Assembly (NCBI GenBank): GCA_016235185.1
Contig: JACRLT010000011.1
Coordinates: forward strand, 1 to 43,442
Direction of reading: 5' to 3'
DNA: 43,442 nucleotides
DNA from: Candidatus Omnitrophota bacterium
GTDB lineage: Bacteria; Omnitrophota; Gorgyraeia; Velamenicoccales; Velamenicoccaceae
Part shown: piece by piece, positions 7,151 to 15,313 of the stretch
Layout: the number at the start of each line of letters is the position of its first letter
Numbering within the stretch: the stretch's first letter is position 1
Position numbers and translations under genes: made by a program
The notes under the pieces: generated by a model
Database searches by the model: none
What the model was told of the DNA's origin: nothing
The model's input: the letters and a program-made list of their open reading frames with translations, nothing else

Positions 7151-10100
7151 TCACCATAAAATACATTCCGAACATTTTAAACAATGAGGGCCGCAAAAAG
7201 GTCTCTTTTCTATTCAATCGTGATTTATCTGTCAAGGAATACCTCAAAATGGCGGATATCGATTCTTCAAACTCCAAAGTAATCTTGTGCGGTAAGAAGA
7301 TTGAGGATCTTAACCGACCGCTTGATAGAGGTGATGAGCTAATAGTGACTCCTGATGTTGAGTTTGCCGCAATAGCGACATGGTGGGCAGCTGCGATATT
7401 CTGGCAAGGGGTGGTTCTGGTTGCTGGGATTATCACTACTGTGGCTTCGGTGGCCATGGCTATTTTTGGAGCCACCCGAAAAATCAAGACGCCTAATTAT
7501 GGGACAAACGACAACGCTTCGCCAACATATGGGTGGGATGGGATTCAGACGACGCAGGATGTGGGTCTCCCCGTTCCTATCGTTTACGGGACACACCGGG
7601 TAGGAGGAAACATCATTAATGCTTATATCCGGACAGATGGTGATAAGAATTATTTGAATGTGCTTCTTGGGCTTTGTGAGGGCGAAGTTGAGGACATTGC
7701 GGATATTAAGGTGAATAAGCAGCCGGTGGCCAATTATGATGGGATAACGTCCACGATCAGAAAGGGCACGAACTCTCAGGCGATTATCCCGAATTTTCAA
7801 GATCTGCATAATCTTTATGCGCAGACACAGGTCTTAACCAAAAATAATCCATGGGTTTATACCACGATTGCTACAGACGCATCAGCATTTGAGATCCAGT
7901 TGATTTTTCCTTATGGCATTTACAACATAGGCAATGATGGGGCGATCAACACTTGGGCCGTTATATACACCGTTGAATATAAGCTTCATGGGGATCCGAG
8001 TTATACCAGCCTTGGATCATTTACGATTTCGGAGAGGTCGAGAACCGCAGTACGAAGGACATTTAGGCATTCAGGTTTAACCCCTGGGCAGTATGACATC
8101 AGGATTACCAAGACAAGCGATGATTCATCAACTTATTATGTCGGTGATGTTCAAGTCAATAATATGGATGAGATTTTAACGGGTGACTTGGCATATCCTA
8201 ATACCGCGCTACTGGGAATAGAGGCCTTGGCCACGGATCAGCTCTCTGGAACATCTCCGCAGTTCACAGTGTTGATCAAAGGGAAAAAGGTCCTGGTGCC
8301 GCAGGTTATGTATTCAGGAAGTGAAGTCGTTTGGGATGATTATTATTGGGATCCAGCGACTTCTCAATATAAGAGATTTTCTGATGATGCCATATGCACC
8401 TGGGACGGATCGACTTATGTGGAGAGGTATAGCGCGAATCCGATATGGTGTCTGAGAGATTTATTGACGAATACGCGTTATGGACTTGGGGATTATGTGG
8501 ATTCCACAATGCTGGATGCAACGTTACTCTTGCAAAAATCCAGATACTGTGAAGAAAAGGTCCCTGATGGTTCTGGAGGATATGAAAAGCGTTTTAGGGT
8601 AGATATGGTTTTGGATCAGTCAATGGCGGTTCCGGATGTGCTTCTGCAGTTTGCCGGTACATTCAGAGGGTTAATTTTCTTCTCCGAAGGCGCCATAAAA
8701 ATAACAATAGATGCGCCCGGGGATTCTGTTCAGTTGTTTGGCATGGGTAATATCGTGGAGGGAAGCTTTACGCAAGCATGGAAATCCGTCAAAGAGATGT
8801 TCAATGTCGCGAAGGTGCGATTTAACGACAAAGATAAGGATTATGAACAGAATGATATTGGTTATGAATATCCAACGTCTTTGACCACGGATCCCATGCG
8901 GCCAACAGATCTGCAGCTTTATTTTAGCAAGATATCTTATGTAGTCCGAGAGGCGCGTTATCGGGTTAATGTTTATCAAAAAATTAACAAGACGATCAAT
9001 TTTAGGGTTGGTATTGATGCAATAGCATGCCAAGCCGGTGACTTGATTGATTTTTCGCATGATGTGCCGCAGTGGGGATTCTCCGGGAATGTTATATCCG
9101 GCACGTCAAATTCGGTAACGCTGGATAAAGAAGTGACTCTTGAAACTGCTAAAACTTATAAAATCAGGATCCGGCATGCTGATTATTCAATAGAGGAAAA
9201 AACAGTCACGAATGCAGCCGGGACATATTCTGTGCTCACTATTTCAGGAACATTCGCAACAACGCCGGCAGCATATGAAGTTTACGCTTTCGGCGAAAGC
9301 GGTAAAGTCGTCAAGCAGTTCCGGATTGTCAATATGAGGATTAATAATTCCAATGAATGCGAGGTCAGTGCTGTTGAGGTTGATAACACAGTTTACGACG
9401 ATTCAGCTGTTGTTGTTCCGGACTCGTATTATTCGTCGCTTGGATTTTCAACGAATGTGCCTAATGTGACGGACCTATTGTTGACGGAGGGAACATCGCT
9501 TCTTCCAGACGGGACTGTTAAATCGACAATAGACGTTTGGTTTAACAAGCCAAGTAATGACGGATATCTAAACAAGTATCTTAGCGCGCGGATCTATTTA
9601 TCCGATGATGGTGGGGCATCTTATAAGTTTATTGATTCAGCTTTGGGGATCCATTATGAGATCCGCACAGATTTTGAGAAAAAAGCGTATATGGTCAAGG
9701 TTGTGACGGTCTGCAGCAATGGATATCAGGGAAACTTTGATGGTTCCCCCTCAGGTTCCATTACGATCGTGGGGAGAACAACGGCTCCGGCACAGGTTCA
9801 AGATTTTTCGTATTCCTGGGGGGATGTTCTTCTTTTGGCGTGGGGCAATAACACGGAATTGGATGTTGCCGGCTATGAAATAAGAGATCAGAATTCAAAT
9901 TGGGGAGCAGATGATATCCATCAAATATATAAGGGATCTGCGAATAGAAAGACGCTTGTGCCGGCCACGAGATCGCCTGGGACGTTTTATATCAAGGCAT
10001 TTAATTCATCCGGGGTTTATTCGGTTACGGCAACATCTTTGACGCCTCAAAACCAGGCGCCCACTGTTCCTACAGGCCTGGCAGCCGATGTGATGTTCAA

Positions 10101-12051
10101 TGTGGCGAGGGCTTATTGGATTGATACGGCCGATGCAGACCTTCTTTATTATGAAATCTACAAATCAGAGACGGGTTCCTGGGCTGGTGAGGAATCGCTG
10201 GTTGGGAAGGTATCCGGAAAGAGTATTGAGCTTAGCAGTAAAGCGCCCAGGGGAGGAACGGCACAGAGCGGAGGAGCAAGTACGATCACAGATTCAAATC
10301 TGAGCGGTCTTGGTAACGACTATTTTAACGGTGACACGATCACGATCACAAAAGGAACCGGTGTTGGACAAACAAGAACAATTTCCGATTTCGTGGATGC
10401 GACCGGCGAGATCGCAGTAGATTCCGCGTGGAATACGCAACCGGATGCGACGTCTGTTTATATGATAACTGATAGCGTGTATGTAAAAGTCCGAGCCGTG
10501 GATAGATATGGCCCTGGGTCTTTTACAAGCGCACTCAAGGTTGAGTTTGCCAATATTACGGAGAGCATGCTCGGGGATAACATTATCACCGCGCGCAAGA
10601 TATATGTGGCGTGCTTATCTGCTTTGTCGGCTAATATGGGGACGATTACGGCTGGGATAATCCAGGGCGGGACTATTCAGACGGGATCCGGTGGAGCGAG
10701 AACCGTTTTTGATTCTACCGGGATATATAGTTATAACGCGAATTGCGTAAAACTTTTTGAGGTTAAAGAGGGGAATATTTGCGCTGGCAGTCTATGTCTC
10801 TTCGATCCAAGCAATGCGTGTAATTACTCATATCTTTATTCCGGCGCATTGAAATTCCATGACGTTCTGGGAGATGTGCCTTATGTTAAAAGGATATGCA
10901 GCGGGGTGGCGTGTACCGGCGATACAGTTATTCTTTTAGGATGGTGTGATGCGCCTAAAATCGTGGTCAGTCCTAATTCATTGATGAGTTATAACTCAGC
11001 GAGTTCTGGATCTTGTCAATCATGGAAGGTTTACGCGGATTCCCCAACATGGTTTTGTACATCAGCTACTTGTTATGGATACTGTTTTTCTGTCCATGCA
11101 TGCCTGACGACAACCGGAAGTGTGGGGTCTGAAACGGTCAAGGATGTCGGTTTTGGAACATCAGTATACACCGCTACCGGAGTTTGCGGAACAAATGTTA
11201 GGCTTAGATTTCAGATTTGGTGCAACAACGCGGCGCCCTCGAATTATTATTATGGGAGCTTATCATACGTAATATGTTACAGGGTTGTAGGCGCTGGGTC
11301 ATATTGTTCATGTTCTTATACTTATGCTCAGCCCCATGCAAATGTAACAGAGCTTAAAACGACACAGAGCGTTTGCAAATGTCTTACATTTCCATGCAAT
11401 GCGCAATGGGAGATCGTAGCGGCGCAGAGCTCACTCGCTTATGTTGATGCCGGAATTTGCGCGACATCACAACAAAATCTTGTTTGTACCGTTTATGGGA
11501 CAAATTGCAGTCCGTTACATGTCTGTCCTTACAATGGTAATGGAACATACGCAACATGTTATTATTCGGACGCGGTTAGTTTTTCAGGATTACCATCGAA
11601 TATCTATTGCTCAATCCTCTATTGGTGTTTGGGTGGTTGTATAGGCCAATGGAAAAACTCGGCTTGTACGTCTTGGGGGCAATGCACGTGGTTCTCAGAC
11701 TGCGCTGGGACTTTAAGTGTAACAACACTTTATCAGGGCAATGTCACGGTAAATTGTATGATGCCAGCCGGCCAAAGAAGTCATGCGGCCGCTTCTGGCA
11801 GGGCATCGATGACGTTTTGTTCATGTATTCAGACATTGTGCCAGTCCGGAATAAGCCCATACAGATGTGAAACTGGATGGACATGTGTTAGCGTCACGGC
11901 GATCTGCCAGGTGTTGTGTTATACGGTTTACACGGGAGGCGCGGCCTCTTGTTGTTATACGAATTTATACACGATCCAAGATACATACGGGACAAGTTGT
12001 GTGCTTGATCCTGCCGGATGCATAAATTGGATGGCCATAGCTTACAGTTGA
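7147..12051 (+). CDS. gpI-gpJ fusion tail tip attachment protein with Cys-rich C-terminus
   Basis: This 1634-residue protein starts at an ATG overlapping the previous stop. Residues 1-70 resemble the small beta-grasp-like part of lambda gpI, followed by a hydrophobic stretch (~77-110, ATWWAAAIFWQGVVLVAGII...) also found in gpI proteins. Residues ~115-860 resemble gpJ (VGLPVPIVYGTHRVGGNIINAY; NPIWCLRDLLTNTRYGLGDYVD). Two fibronectin III-like domains follow (about 877-960 and from 969), then a linker ending LSALSANMGTITAGIIQGG (~1157-1175). The region after it is a beta-rich receptor-facing end with about 44 cysteines in 479 residues, against 8 in the first 1155. It should sit at the tail tip and determine host binding. 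Confidence 0.85.
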   Translation: MITIKYIPNILNNEGRKKVSFLFNRDLSVKEYLKMADIDSSNSKVILCGKKIEDLNRPLDRGDELIVTPDVEFAAIATWWAAAIFWQGVVLVAGIITTVASVAMAIFGATRKIKTPNYGTNDNASPTYGWDGIQTTQDVGLPVPIVYGTHRVGGNIINAYIRTDGDKNYLNVLLGLCEGEVEDIADIKVNKQPVANYDGITSTIRKGTNSQAIIPNFQDLHNLYAQTQVLTKNNPWVYTTIATDASAFEIQLIFPYGIYNIGNDGAINTWAVIYTVEYKLHGDPSYTSLGSFTISERSRTAVRRTFRHSGLTPGQYDIRITKTSDDSSTYYVGDVQVNNMDEILTGDLAYPNTALLGIEALATDQLSGTSPQFTVLIKGKKVLVPQVMYSGSEVVWDDYYWDPATSQYKRFSDDAICTWDGSTYVERYSANPIWCLRDLLTNTRYGLGDYVDSTMLDATLLLQKSRYCEEKVPDGSGGYEKRFRVDMVLDQSMAVPDVLLQFAGTFRGLIFFSEGAIKITIDAPGDSVQLFGMGNIVEGSFTQAWKSVKEMFNVAKVRFNDKDKDYEQNDIGYEYPTSLTTDPMRPTDLQLYFSKISYVVREARYRVNVYQKINKTINFRVGIDAIACQAGDLIDFSHDVPQWGFSGNVISGTSNSVTLDKEVTLETAKTYKIRIRHADYSIEEKTVTNAAGTYSVLTISGTFATTPAAYEVYAFGESGKVVKQFRIVNMRINNSNECEVSAVEVDNTVYDDSAVVVPDSYYSSLGFSTNVPNVTDLLLTEGTSLLPDGTVKSTIDVWFNKPSNDGYLNKYLSARIYLSDDGGASYKFIDSALGIHYEIRTDFEKKAYMVKVVTVCSNGYQGNFDGSPSGSITIVGRTTAPAQVQDFSYSWGDVLLLAWGNNTELDVAGYEIRDQNSNWGADDIHQIYKGSANRKTLVPATRSPGTFYIKAFNSSGVYSVTATSLTPQNQAPTVPTGLAADVMFNVARAYWIDTADADLLYYEIYKSETGSWAGEESLVGKVSGKSIELSSKAPRGGTAQSGGASTITDSNLSGLGNDYFNGDTITITKGTGVGQTRTISDFVDATGEIAVDSAWNTQPDATSVYMITDSVYVKVRAVDRYGPGSFTSALKVEFANITESMLGDNIITARKIYVACLSALSANMGTITAGIIQGGTIQTGSGGARTVFDSTGIYSYNANCVKLFEVKEGNICAGSLCLFDPSNACNYSYLYSGALKFHDVLGDVPYVKRICSGVACTGDTVILLGWCDAPKIVVSPNSLMSYNSASSGSCQSWKVYADSPTWFCTSATCYGYCFSVHACLTTTGSVGSETVKDVGFGTSVYTATGVCGTNVRLRFQIWCNNAAPSNYYYGSLSYVICYRVVGAGSYCSCSYTYAQPHANVTELKTTQSVCKCLTFPCNAQWEIVAAQSSLAYVDAGICATSQQNLVCTVYGTNCSPLHVCPYNGNGTYATCYYSDAVSFSGLPSNIYCSILYWCLGGCIGQWKNSACTSWGQCTWFSDCAGTLSVTTLYQGNVTVNCMMPAGQRSHAAASGRASMTFCSCIQTLCQSGISPYRCETGWTCVSVTAICQVLCYTVYTGGAASCCYTNLYTIQDTYGTSCVLDPAGCINWMAIAYS
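10612..12051 (+). other. cysteine-rich receptor-facing region of the tip protein
   Basis: From C1156 to near the end (last Cys ~1624), about one residue in eleven is cysteine. They occur singly or as CxC/CC pairs in a Ser/Thr/Tyr/Gly-rich, weakly charged background. The frame is intact with no stops, and both TGT and TGC are used, so this is a genuine coding signal rather than a frame error. No zinc-finger or EGF spacing is recognisable. Confidence 0.8.
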
Positions 12052-12060
12052 GGAGGTAAG

Positions 12061-12417
12061 ATGAGGAAAATACTCATAGGAATGGTTGTTTTGTTGATGT
12101 TTGCTTCAGTATGTCAAGCATATGATCTTGAGACGTTGTTAGATTCAAAGAATAGGAATGTGGAAATCACGCTAAAAAATGGCACGCAATTTTCAGGGAT
12201 TGTGTGGGATGTAGTTTCGTTCATAGAGAACTTCCAAGGACAGCAAATAATTTCCTTATATAAAATCAAACAGGATAATATTGCACCTGCGAATATTACC
12301 GGGAAAGAGGATTCGAATTTTACCAGGATTAAGTATTACCTCATTGTGCGCAAGGGCGTCATTGAGTACAAAATAGATAGCGATGATATCGCTTTATTGG
12401 GGATACAAAAGTGGTGA
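12061..12417 (+). CDS. small exported protein encoded after the tail tip gene
   Basis: The 118-residue protein follows a strong ribosome site (GAGGAGGTAAG). It begins with a clear signal peptide, MRKILIGMVVLLMFASVCQA, with likely cleavage after CQA, so the mature form is periplasmic or surface-exposed. The mature part has VEITLKNGTQFSGIVWDVVSF, a beta pattern like small SH3-like/Sm-like barrels of the type found in bacterial envelope proteins. No family is certain. It lies where lambda carries lom, the outer-membrane conversion gene, which suggests a lysogenic-conversion or adsorption-blocking role, but this is inference. Confidence 0.6.
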   Translation: MRKILIGMVVLLMFASVCQAYDLETLLDSKNRNVEITLKNGTQFSGIVWDVVSFIENFQGQQIISLYKIKQDNIAPANITGKEDSNFTRIKYYLIVRKGVIEYKIDSDDIALLGIQKW

Positions 12418-12430
12418 GGAGAATTGTGGC

Positions 12431-13408
12431 ATGATTGATATGACTCGTATTAGAGAAACGAAGATCAAAAATATAATTTTTGTGGCCGAAGGAGGAGTAG
12501 GTAAGGTTATTTGCTCAACTGCGGTAATTAAACGACTCGCGGAGGAGTTTCCTGAAAAGAAGATCATTGTCTTAACGGGATATCCGGACATTTTTCTTTA
12601 TAATCCGAACGTCTATAAGGTTTTTAACTTTGGCAATCCTCTTTATTTTTATGATGATTATGTGAATTCTGAGAGCTTTGTCATCAAGGTTGAACCATAT
12701 ACGGATTACGAATATATGTTTAATGTAGAGCATATTATCGATACCTGGTGCAAAATGATTGGCATTGAGCGCAAAGGAGCAATGCCGGAGATATTTTTCT
12801 TGGACAATGAGATGGAAGCTGCCAAGGCTTATGTCGATAAAATAACACAACAGGGTAAGAAGAAATTTATCGTTATGCAATGGATTGGTGGAATCATTCC
12901 ACAAAATAAAGATGAGATGGCTTTGATTGATGCAGTTAGCCGTATGCATAGGAGGTCATTATCAAAATCGGTAGCCCAGAAGTTAGCCAACAAACTTGTA
13001 TCCAGAGATTATGTTGTTGGTGTAATCCAGCATGAGAATTTTCCGGATATCCAAGGCACCGAGAGGTTATTCTTTCCAAATACACCGGTTCGCGGCATCA
13101 TAGCACTTCTTAAATTCGCAGAAGGTTTTATTGGCATAGATAGCTTTCTTCACCACGCCGCTACAGTTTTCGGGCTCAAAGGCGTTGTGATATGGGGTGG
13201 AACAAATCCAAAAAAACTGGGTTATGAGTACCAAAGAAATTTGACGAAACAGGCCTGTAAGACGCCGTTTTGCCACAGGCCGGATAGTTATGTTTTTGAT
13301 TCGACAAGCATAGGATCTATATGGAACTGTCCTTTTAATACAAAATGTCTTGATTACGATGCCGATGATATTGTTTCAGCTTATGAGGAGCTTGAGAAAA
13401 AGGCTTAG
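12431..13408 (+). CDS. glycosyltransferase family 9 (heptosyltransferase)-like protein
   Basis: I use ATG 12431, preceded by GTGAGGAG, rather than ATG 12383 inside the upstream gene; the product is 325 residues. The N-terminus has a Rossmann pattern with NIIFVAEGGVGKVICSTAVI, the position of the G-x-G-D start of GT9 enzymes. The C-terminal half has GFIGIDSFLHHAATVFGLKG followed by VVIWGGTNPKKLGY, matching the D-x-x-x-x-H-x-A-x-x-x-x-x and G-T-x-x motifs of ADP-heptose transferases. Four cysteines lie near the end. It may modify host surface sugar or a phage component. Phage GT9-like genes occur elsewhere, but the substrate here is unknown. Confidence 0.6.
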   Translation: MIDMTRIRETKIKNIIFVAEGGVGKVICSTAVIKRLAEEFPEKKIIVLTGYPDIFLYNPNVYKVFNFGNPLYFYDDYVNSESFVIKVEPYTDYEYMFNVEHIIDTWCKMIGIERKGAMPEIFFLDNEMEAAKAYVDKITQQGKKKFIVMQWIGGIIPQNKDEMALIDAVSRMHRRSLSKSVAQKLANKLVSRDYVVGVIQHENFPDIQGTERLFFPNTPVRGIIALLKFAEGFIGIDSFLHHAATVFGLKGVVIWGGTNPKKLGYEYQRNLTKQACKTPFCHRPDSYVFDSTSIGSIWNCPFNTKCLDYDADDIVSAYEELEKKA

Positions 13409-13419
13409 CGGAGGCTGTA

Positions 13420-13584
13420 TTGAAACTAATGTGTTGGAGTAGGGATGAGTTTGACTGGTTATCTGGCCGTTGGTATGCGGTTTATAAGTGCCGGCAGGAG
13501 CCCCTTGCGATTAGTCAGGTTAAAGAGATGTCAGCTCCGGAATGCCCGAGACGCTGTGAAGAGGCAAAAAACCATGGGAATTAA
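13420..13584 (+). CDS. small cysteine-containing phage protein (54 aa)
   Basis: A TTG at 13420 lies 5 nt after CGGAGG (13409-13414) and opens a 54-residue frame: it begins MKLMCWSRDEFDWLSGRWYA and contains C5, C24, C42 and C46 (PECPRRCEEA). An in-frame ATG at 13429 is the alternative start. It fills the gap between the glycosyltransferase and the next gene and overlaps that gene by 11 bases, so coupling is likely. The four cysteines could bind a metal. I do not recognise a family. Confidence 0.5.
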   Translation: MKLMCWSRDEFDWLSGRWYAVYKCRQEPLAISQVKEMSAPECPRRCEEAKNHGN

Positions 13585-13792
13585 AAATAAGCTCAAGCGG
13601 GAAGATTTTATAAAGGATTTTTTAGGCCTTACGGAGCGTGTCTTATTGCGCGAGCTACCTAAGGTGGCGACCAATGAAGATTTTGTCAGAGAAAGCTACA
13701 ACATCGTTTACATTCGTTTGAGGCATATCAATATGGGATGCCTTGGAGCTGTTCAAGAAATACTTCCGGAAGGGGGATGTCATGGCCGATGA
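13574..13792 (+). CDS. small helical phage protein (72 aa)
   Basis: The start is ATG 13574 with GAAGAGG 9 nt upstream; a frame-open extension to 13445 has no ribosome site and would overlap the preceding small gene entirely. The product (MGIKNKLKREDFIKDFLGLTERVLLRELP...) is mostly helical and basic at the start, with a possible amphipathic segment. It overlaps the next gene by 11 bases. The function is unknown. Size and position in front of a membrane protein and a hydrolase hint at a lysis cassette, without proof. Confidence 0.5.
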   Translation: MGIKNKLKREDFIKDFLGLTERVLLRELPKVATNEDFVRESYNIVYIRLRHINMGCLGAVQEILPEGGCHGR

Positions 13793-14150
13793 AGTCAAGA
13801 CAACGTGGAATTTATTTGAGTGGTTGAAGCCCTACATTGACCCAGTGATGTGGTGGCGCCGGCTAAATAAAAGCGCGCAGTATGCCATTATTATATTTCT
13901 GGCATTTAGGTTGATCGGATGGTTTGCGCCAAAGCCGACGCAGAATGTATCGATGCCGAAGGTTGTGGTCCTGCCTTTTGCTCATTTCACTGGCAACGTC
14001 ACATCCAGTCCAGATCAGAAAATCGGGCAGAAAAAATCTTGGTGGATACCTACACTTTTCGGAGAGACTTACGGCTTTGCGGAACGGGCGACAGATTCAA
14101 GTAGCCGGACTGGCCTTGGTGGAAGAGGGGGTCTCCGATGGGAATTTTGA
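13782..14150 (+). CDS. single-helix membrane protein, holin or spanin candidate
   Basis: The start is ATG 13782, preceded by GAAGGGGG; an upstream in-frame TTG at 13743 is poorer. The 122-residue product has one membrane helix at ~35-53 (SAQYAIIIFLAFRLIGWFA) after a Trp-rich N-terminal part, and a ~70-residue exposed tail without charge clusters. Next to a NlpC/P60-like gene at the end of the late region, it could be a holin-like or other lysis protein. Sequence gives no family match. Two other frames are also open here, but only this one has a ribosome site and a membrane helix. Confidence 0.5.
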   Translation: MADEVKTTWNLFEWLKPYIDPVMWWRRLNKSAQYAIIIFLAFRLIGWFAPKPTQNVSMPKVVVLPFAHFTGNVTSSPDQKIGQKKSWWIPTLFGETYGFAERATDSSSRTGLGGRGGLRWEF

Positions 14151-14734
14151 GAGCAGGTGATATTATTCTCGTAGATAGCGACAAATCCTATGCTAAGATT
14201 GTGAAATTTTTACAGAAGAGTCCTACGGTGTGGCATTGGTTTGTTGGGAAGATATATGAACTCATATCCAAGAAGAAGGCACCAAAGTGGCTCATCGATG
14301 ATGTTGATTTTTACCACGTTGCTATGGCGCTGGATGAAAAGCGTATCATTGAACAACAGAGTAAAGTTATAATCAGTCCGGCCAGCCGGCTCCAAGGCAA
14401 GAGGATCCGCGTTTGGCGAAATATGGGGTTGTCAGAGATTGATATGTTGACTTTGATCTCAAGGTCTCATCAGGATCTTGGGAAGGGGTATGATGTACTT
14501 CTGATTTTTGGAAAAACGTTAACATGGTTTACTGGCCTCGGGTTTTTGGCTATGATTTTCCAATGGCCTGGTGTTGAGATTTGCGCGACTATCGTTGCAA
14601 AATGGCATTGGTTCATTGATCATTTCGGCAGGATGTCACCTGAAACGGTGACAGGGGACGATATCGATGATTGGTGCGCATCGCATGCGCCTTACTCTAA
14701 AATAGAGGTACGGGACGAAGATTTAACAGCGTAA
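14138..14734 (+). CDS. permuted NlpC/P60 (YiiX-like) hydrolase
   Basis: The 198-residue protein starts with ILRAGDIILVDS and carries H60 in DFYHVAMAL. It then has SHQDLGKGYD, a hydrophobic stretch, and C149 in GVEICATIV. The order His before Cys is that of the permuted NlpC/P60 papain-like fold (YiiX/YebB, LRAT-like), not the normal NlpC order. Members act as peptidases, amidases or acyl transferases. As last gene of the prophage module, behind a small membrane protein, it may serve as endolysin or as an accessory host-range factor. Ribosome site GAAGAGGGGG; it overlaps the preceding gene by 13 bases. Confidence 0.6.
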   Translation: MGILRAGDIILVDSDKSYAKIVKFLQKSPTVWHWFVGKIYELISKKKAPKWLIDDVDFYHVAMALDEKRIIEQQSKVIISPASRLQGKRIRVWRNMGLSEIDMLTLISRSHQDLGKGYDVLLIFGKTLTWFTGLGFLAMIFQWPGVEICATIVAKWHWFIDHFGRMSPETVTGDDIDDWCASHAPYSKIEVRDEDLTA

Positions 14735-14767
14735 TTTTTTATTGAAGAATGACTGCCTGTGTGCTAT

Positions 14768-14800
14768 AAATAGACCCTTGGGAGAAGAGAGTCTATTTTA
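14768..14800 (+). terminator. terminator-like hairpin ending the phage late operon
   Basis: AAATAGAC (14768-14775) pairs with GTCTATTT (14791-14798); the loop contains a short CCC-TT-GGG. T-rich sequence follows (TATTTC). It lies 33 bases after the last phage stop. The stem is A/T-rich, so strength is moderate. Confidence 0.5.
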
Positions 14801-14815
14801 TTTCACGGGAAATAA
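14798..14815. promoter_or_regulatory. 18-bp palindromic site, copy 2
   Basis: TTATTTC-ACGG-GAAATAA, identical to the copy at 415-432, lies directly after the terminator-like hairpin. See that entry for possible roles. Confidence 0.4.
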
Positions 14816-15010
14816 GCCAGGAGAAAAGGGCCCTATTATATATAGGTAAGATAGCCCAATAGGCTGGTGCGCTGGACGTACGATTTACTATGACTAAAAT
14901 ATGACTATTGTAAAGAGTGTTACGCACAAAACACCCAAAAAAGGATTGAAAAGGAGTAACGAGATATATCGTCGTAAGTGGTTGAATTTGTTGCAAGTTA
15001 TTGATTTTGT
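14816..15010. other. non-coding junction between prophage and tRNA-Gly, attachment-arm candidate
   Basis: I see no gene in the ~195 bases between the last phage signals and the tRNA. It contains two direct copies of TATGACTA at 14889-14896 and 14900-14907, 11 bp (one helical turn) apart, followed by A/T-rich tracts. Such spaced direct repeats beside a tRNA resemble arm-type integrase sites. No integrase gene lies in the window to support this. Confidence 0.35.
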
Positions 15011-15081
15011 GCGAGTGTAGCTCAATGGTAGAGCGCCAGTCTTCCAAGCTGGTTATGTGGGTTCGATTCCCATCTCCCGCT
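15011..15081 (+). tRNA. tRNA-Gly(TCC), acceptor stem mismatched
   Basis: The 71-base gene has a standard D arm (GCTC..GAGC), an anticodon loop CTTCCAA with anticodon TCC at 15043-15045, and T arm GTGGG-TTCGATT-CCCAT. CCA is not encoded. The 5' acceptor strand GCGAGTG against the 3' strand CTCCCGC gives two mismatches, A4-C69 and U6-U67. The 3' strand would pair perfectly with GCGGGAG. This suggests that the two halves have different origins, as expected if the gene was rebuilt by prophage integration. Confidence 0.8.
15045..15081 (+). repeat. 37-bp tRNA-Gly 3'-part, copy A (attachment core candidate)
   Basis: The bases from the end of the anticodon loop to the discriminator are repeated exactly at 15170-15206. 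A direct repeat of the tRNA 3' part is the usual form of a phage att core. Confidence 0.55.
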
Positions 15082-15169
15082 CTTATAACATCGTACTAGC
15101 CTTCTCCCGCCATGCAATTTTAAGATGCGGGCGGGATCCCGCCTGACAAAAAGATGCAGAAAGGCGGGA

Positions 15170-15206
15170 CAAGCTGGTTATGTGGGTTCGATTCCCATCT
15201 CCCGCT
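15170..15206 (+). repeat. 37-bp tRNA-Gly 3'-part, copy B
   Basis: This exact copy of 15045-15081 lies 89 bases downstream and has no 5' half, so it is not a tRNA gene. It is followed by a T-run and by GATGGGAATCGAA (15222-15234), which is the inverse of its own T-arm, making a 13-bp stem. Confidence 0.7.
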
Positions 15207-15229
15207 TTTTTCATTTGAGCTGATGGGAA
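15190..15229 (+). repeat. 40-bp direct repeat, copy 1 (tRNA end plus flank)
   Basis: From GATTCCCATCTCCCGC to GAGCTGATGGGAA, this stretch recurs exactly at 15314-15353. It holds the last 17 bases of the tRNA and 23 bases of flank, so the duplication includes host flank. Confidence 0.8.
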
Positions 15230-15283
15230 TCGAAGCCGACCCGAGCGCCACTGGTCCGAGCGAGGGCGGCAGGTTCCGAAGGA

Positions 15284-15303
15284 GCCTCGCCGAATGGCGA
15301 GGC
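15284..15303 (+). repeat. REP-like hairpin between tRNA fragments
   Basis: GCCTCGCC-GAAT-GGCGAGGC is a perfect 8-bp stem with a 4-base loop in a G/C-rich spacer between the two 40-bp repeats. The whole 15082-15370 stretch is non-coding and made of such repeats. Confidence 0.6.
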
Positions 15304-15313
15304 GGGTGAGGAA

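Noticed and set aside
10600-12051. Variable region of a diversity-generating retroelement
   Set aside because: The cysteine-rich part is far longer than a normal variable region, there is no template repeat or reverse transcriptase in the window, and no lectin-fold end.
13919-14160. Two alternative frames over the one-helix membrane protein
   Set aside because: They lack ribosome sites and hydrophobic or family patterns; the frame from 13782 has both.
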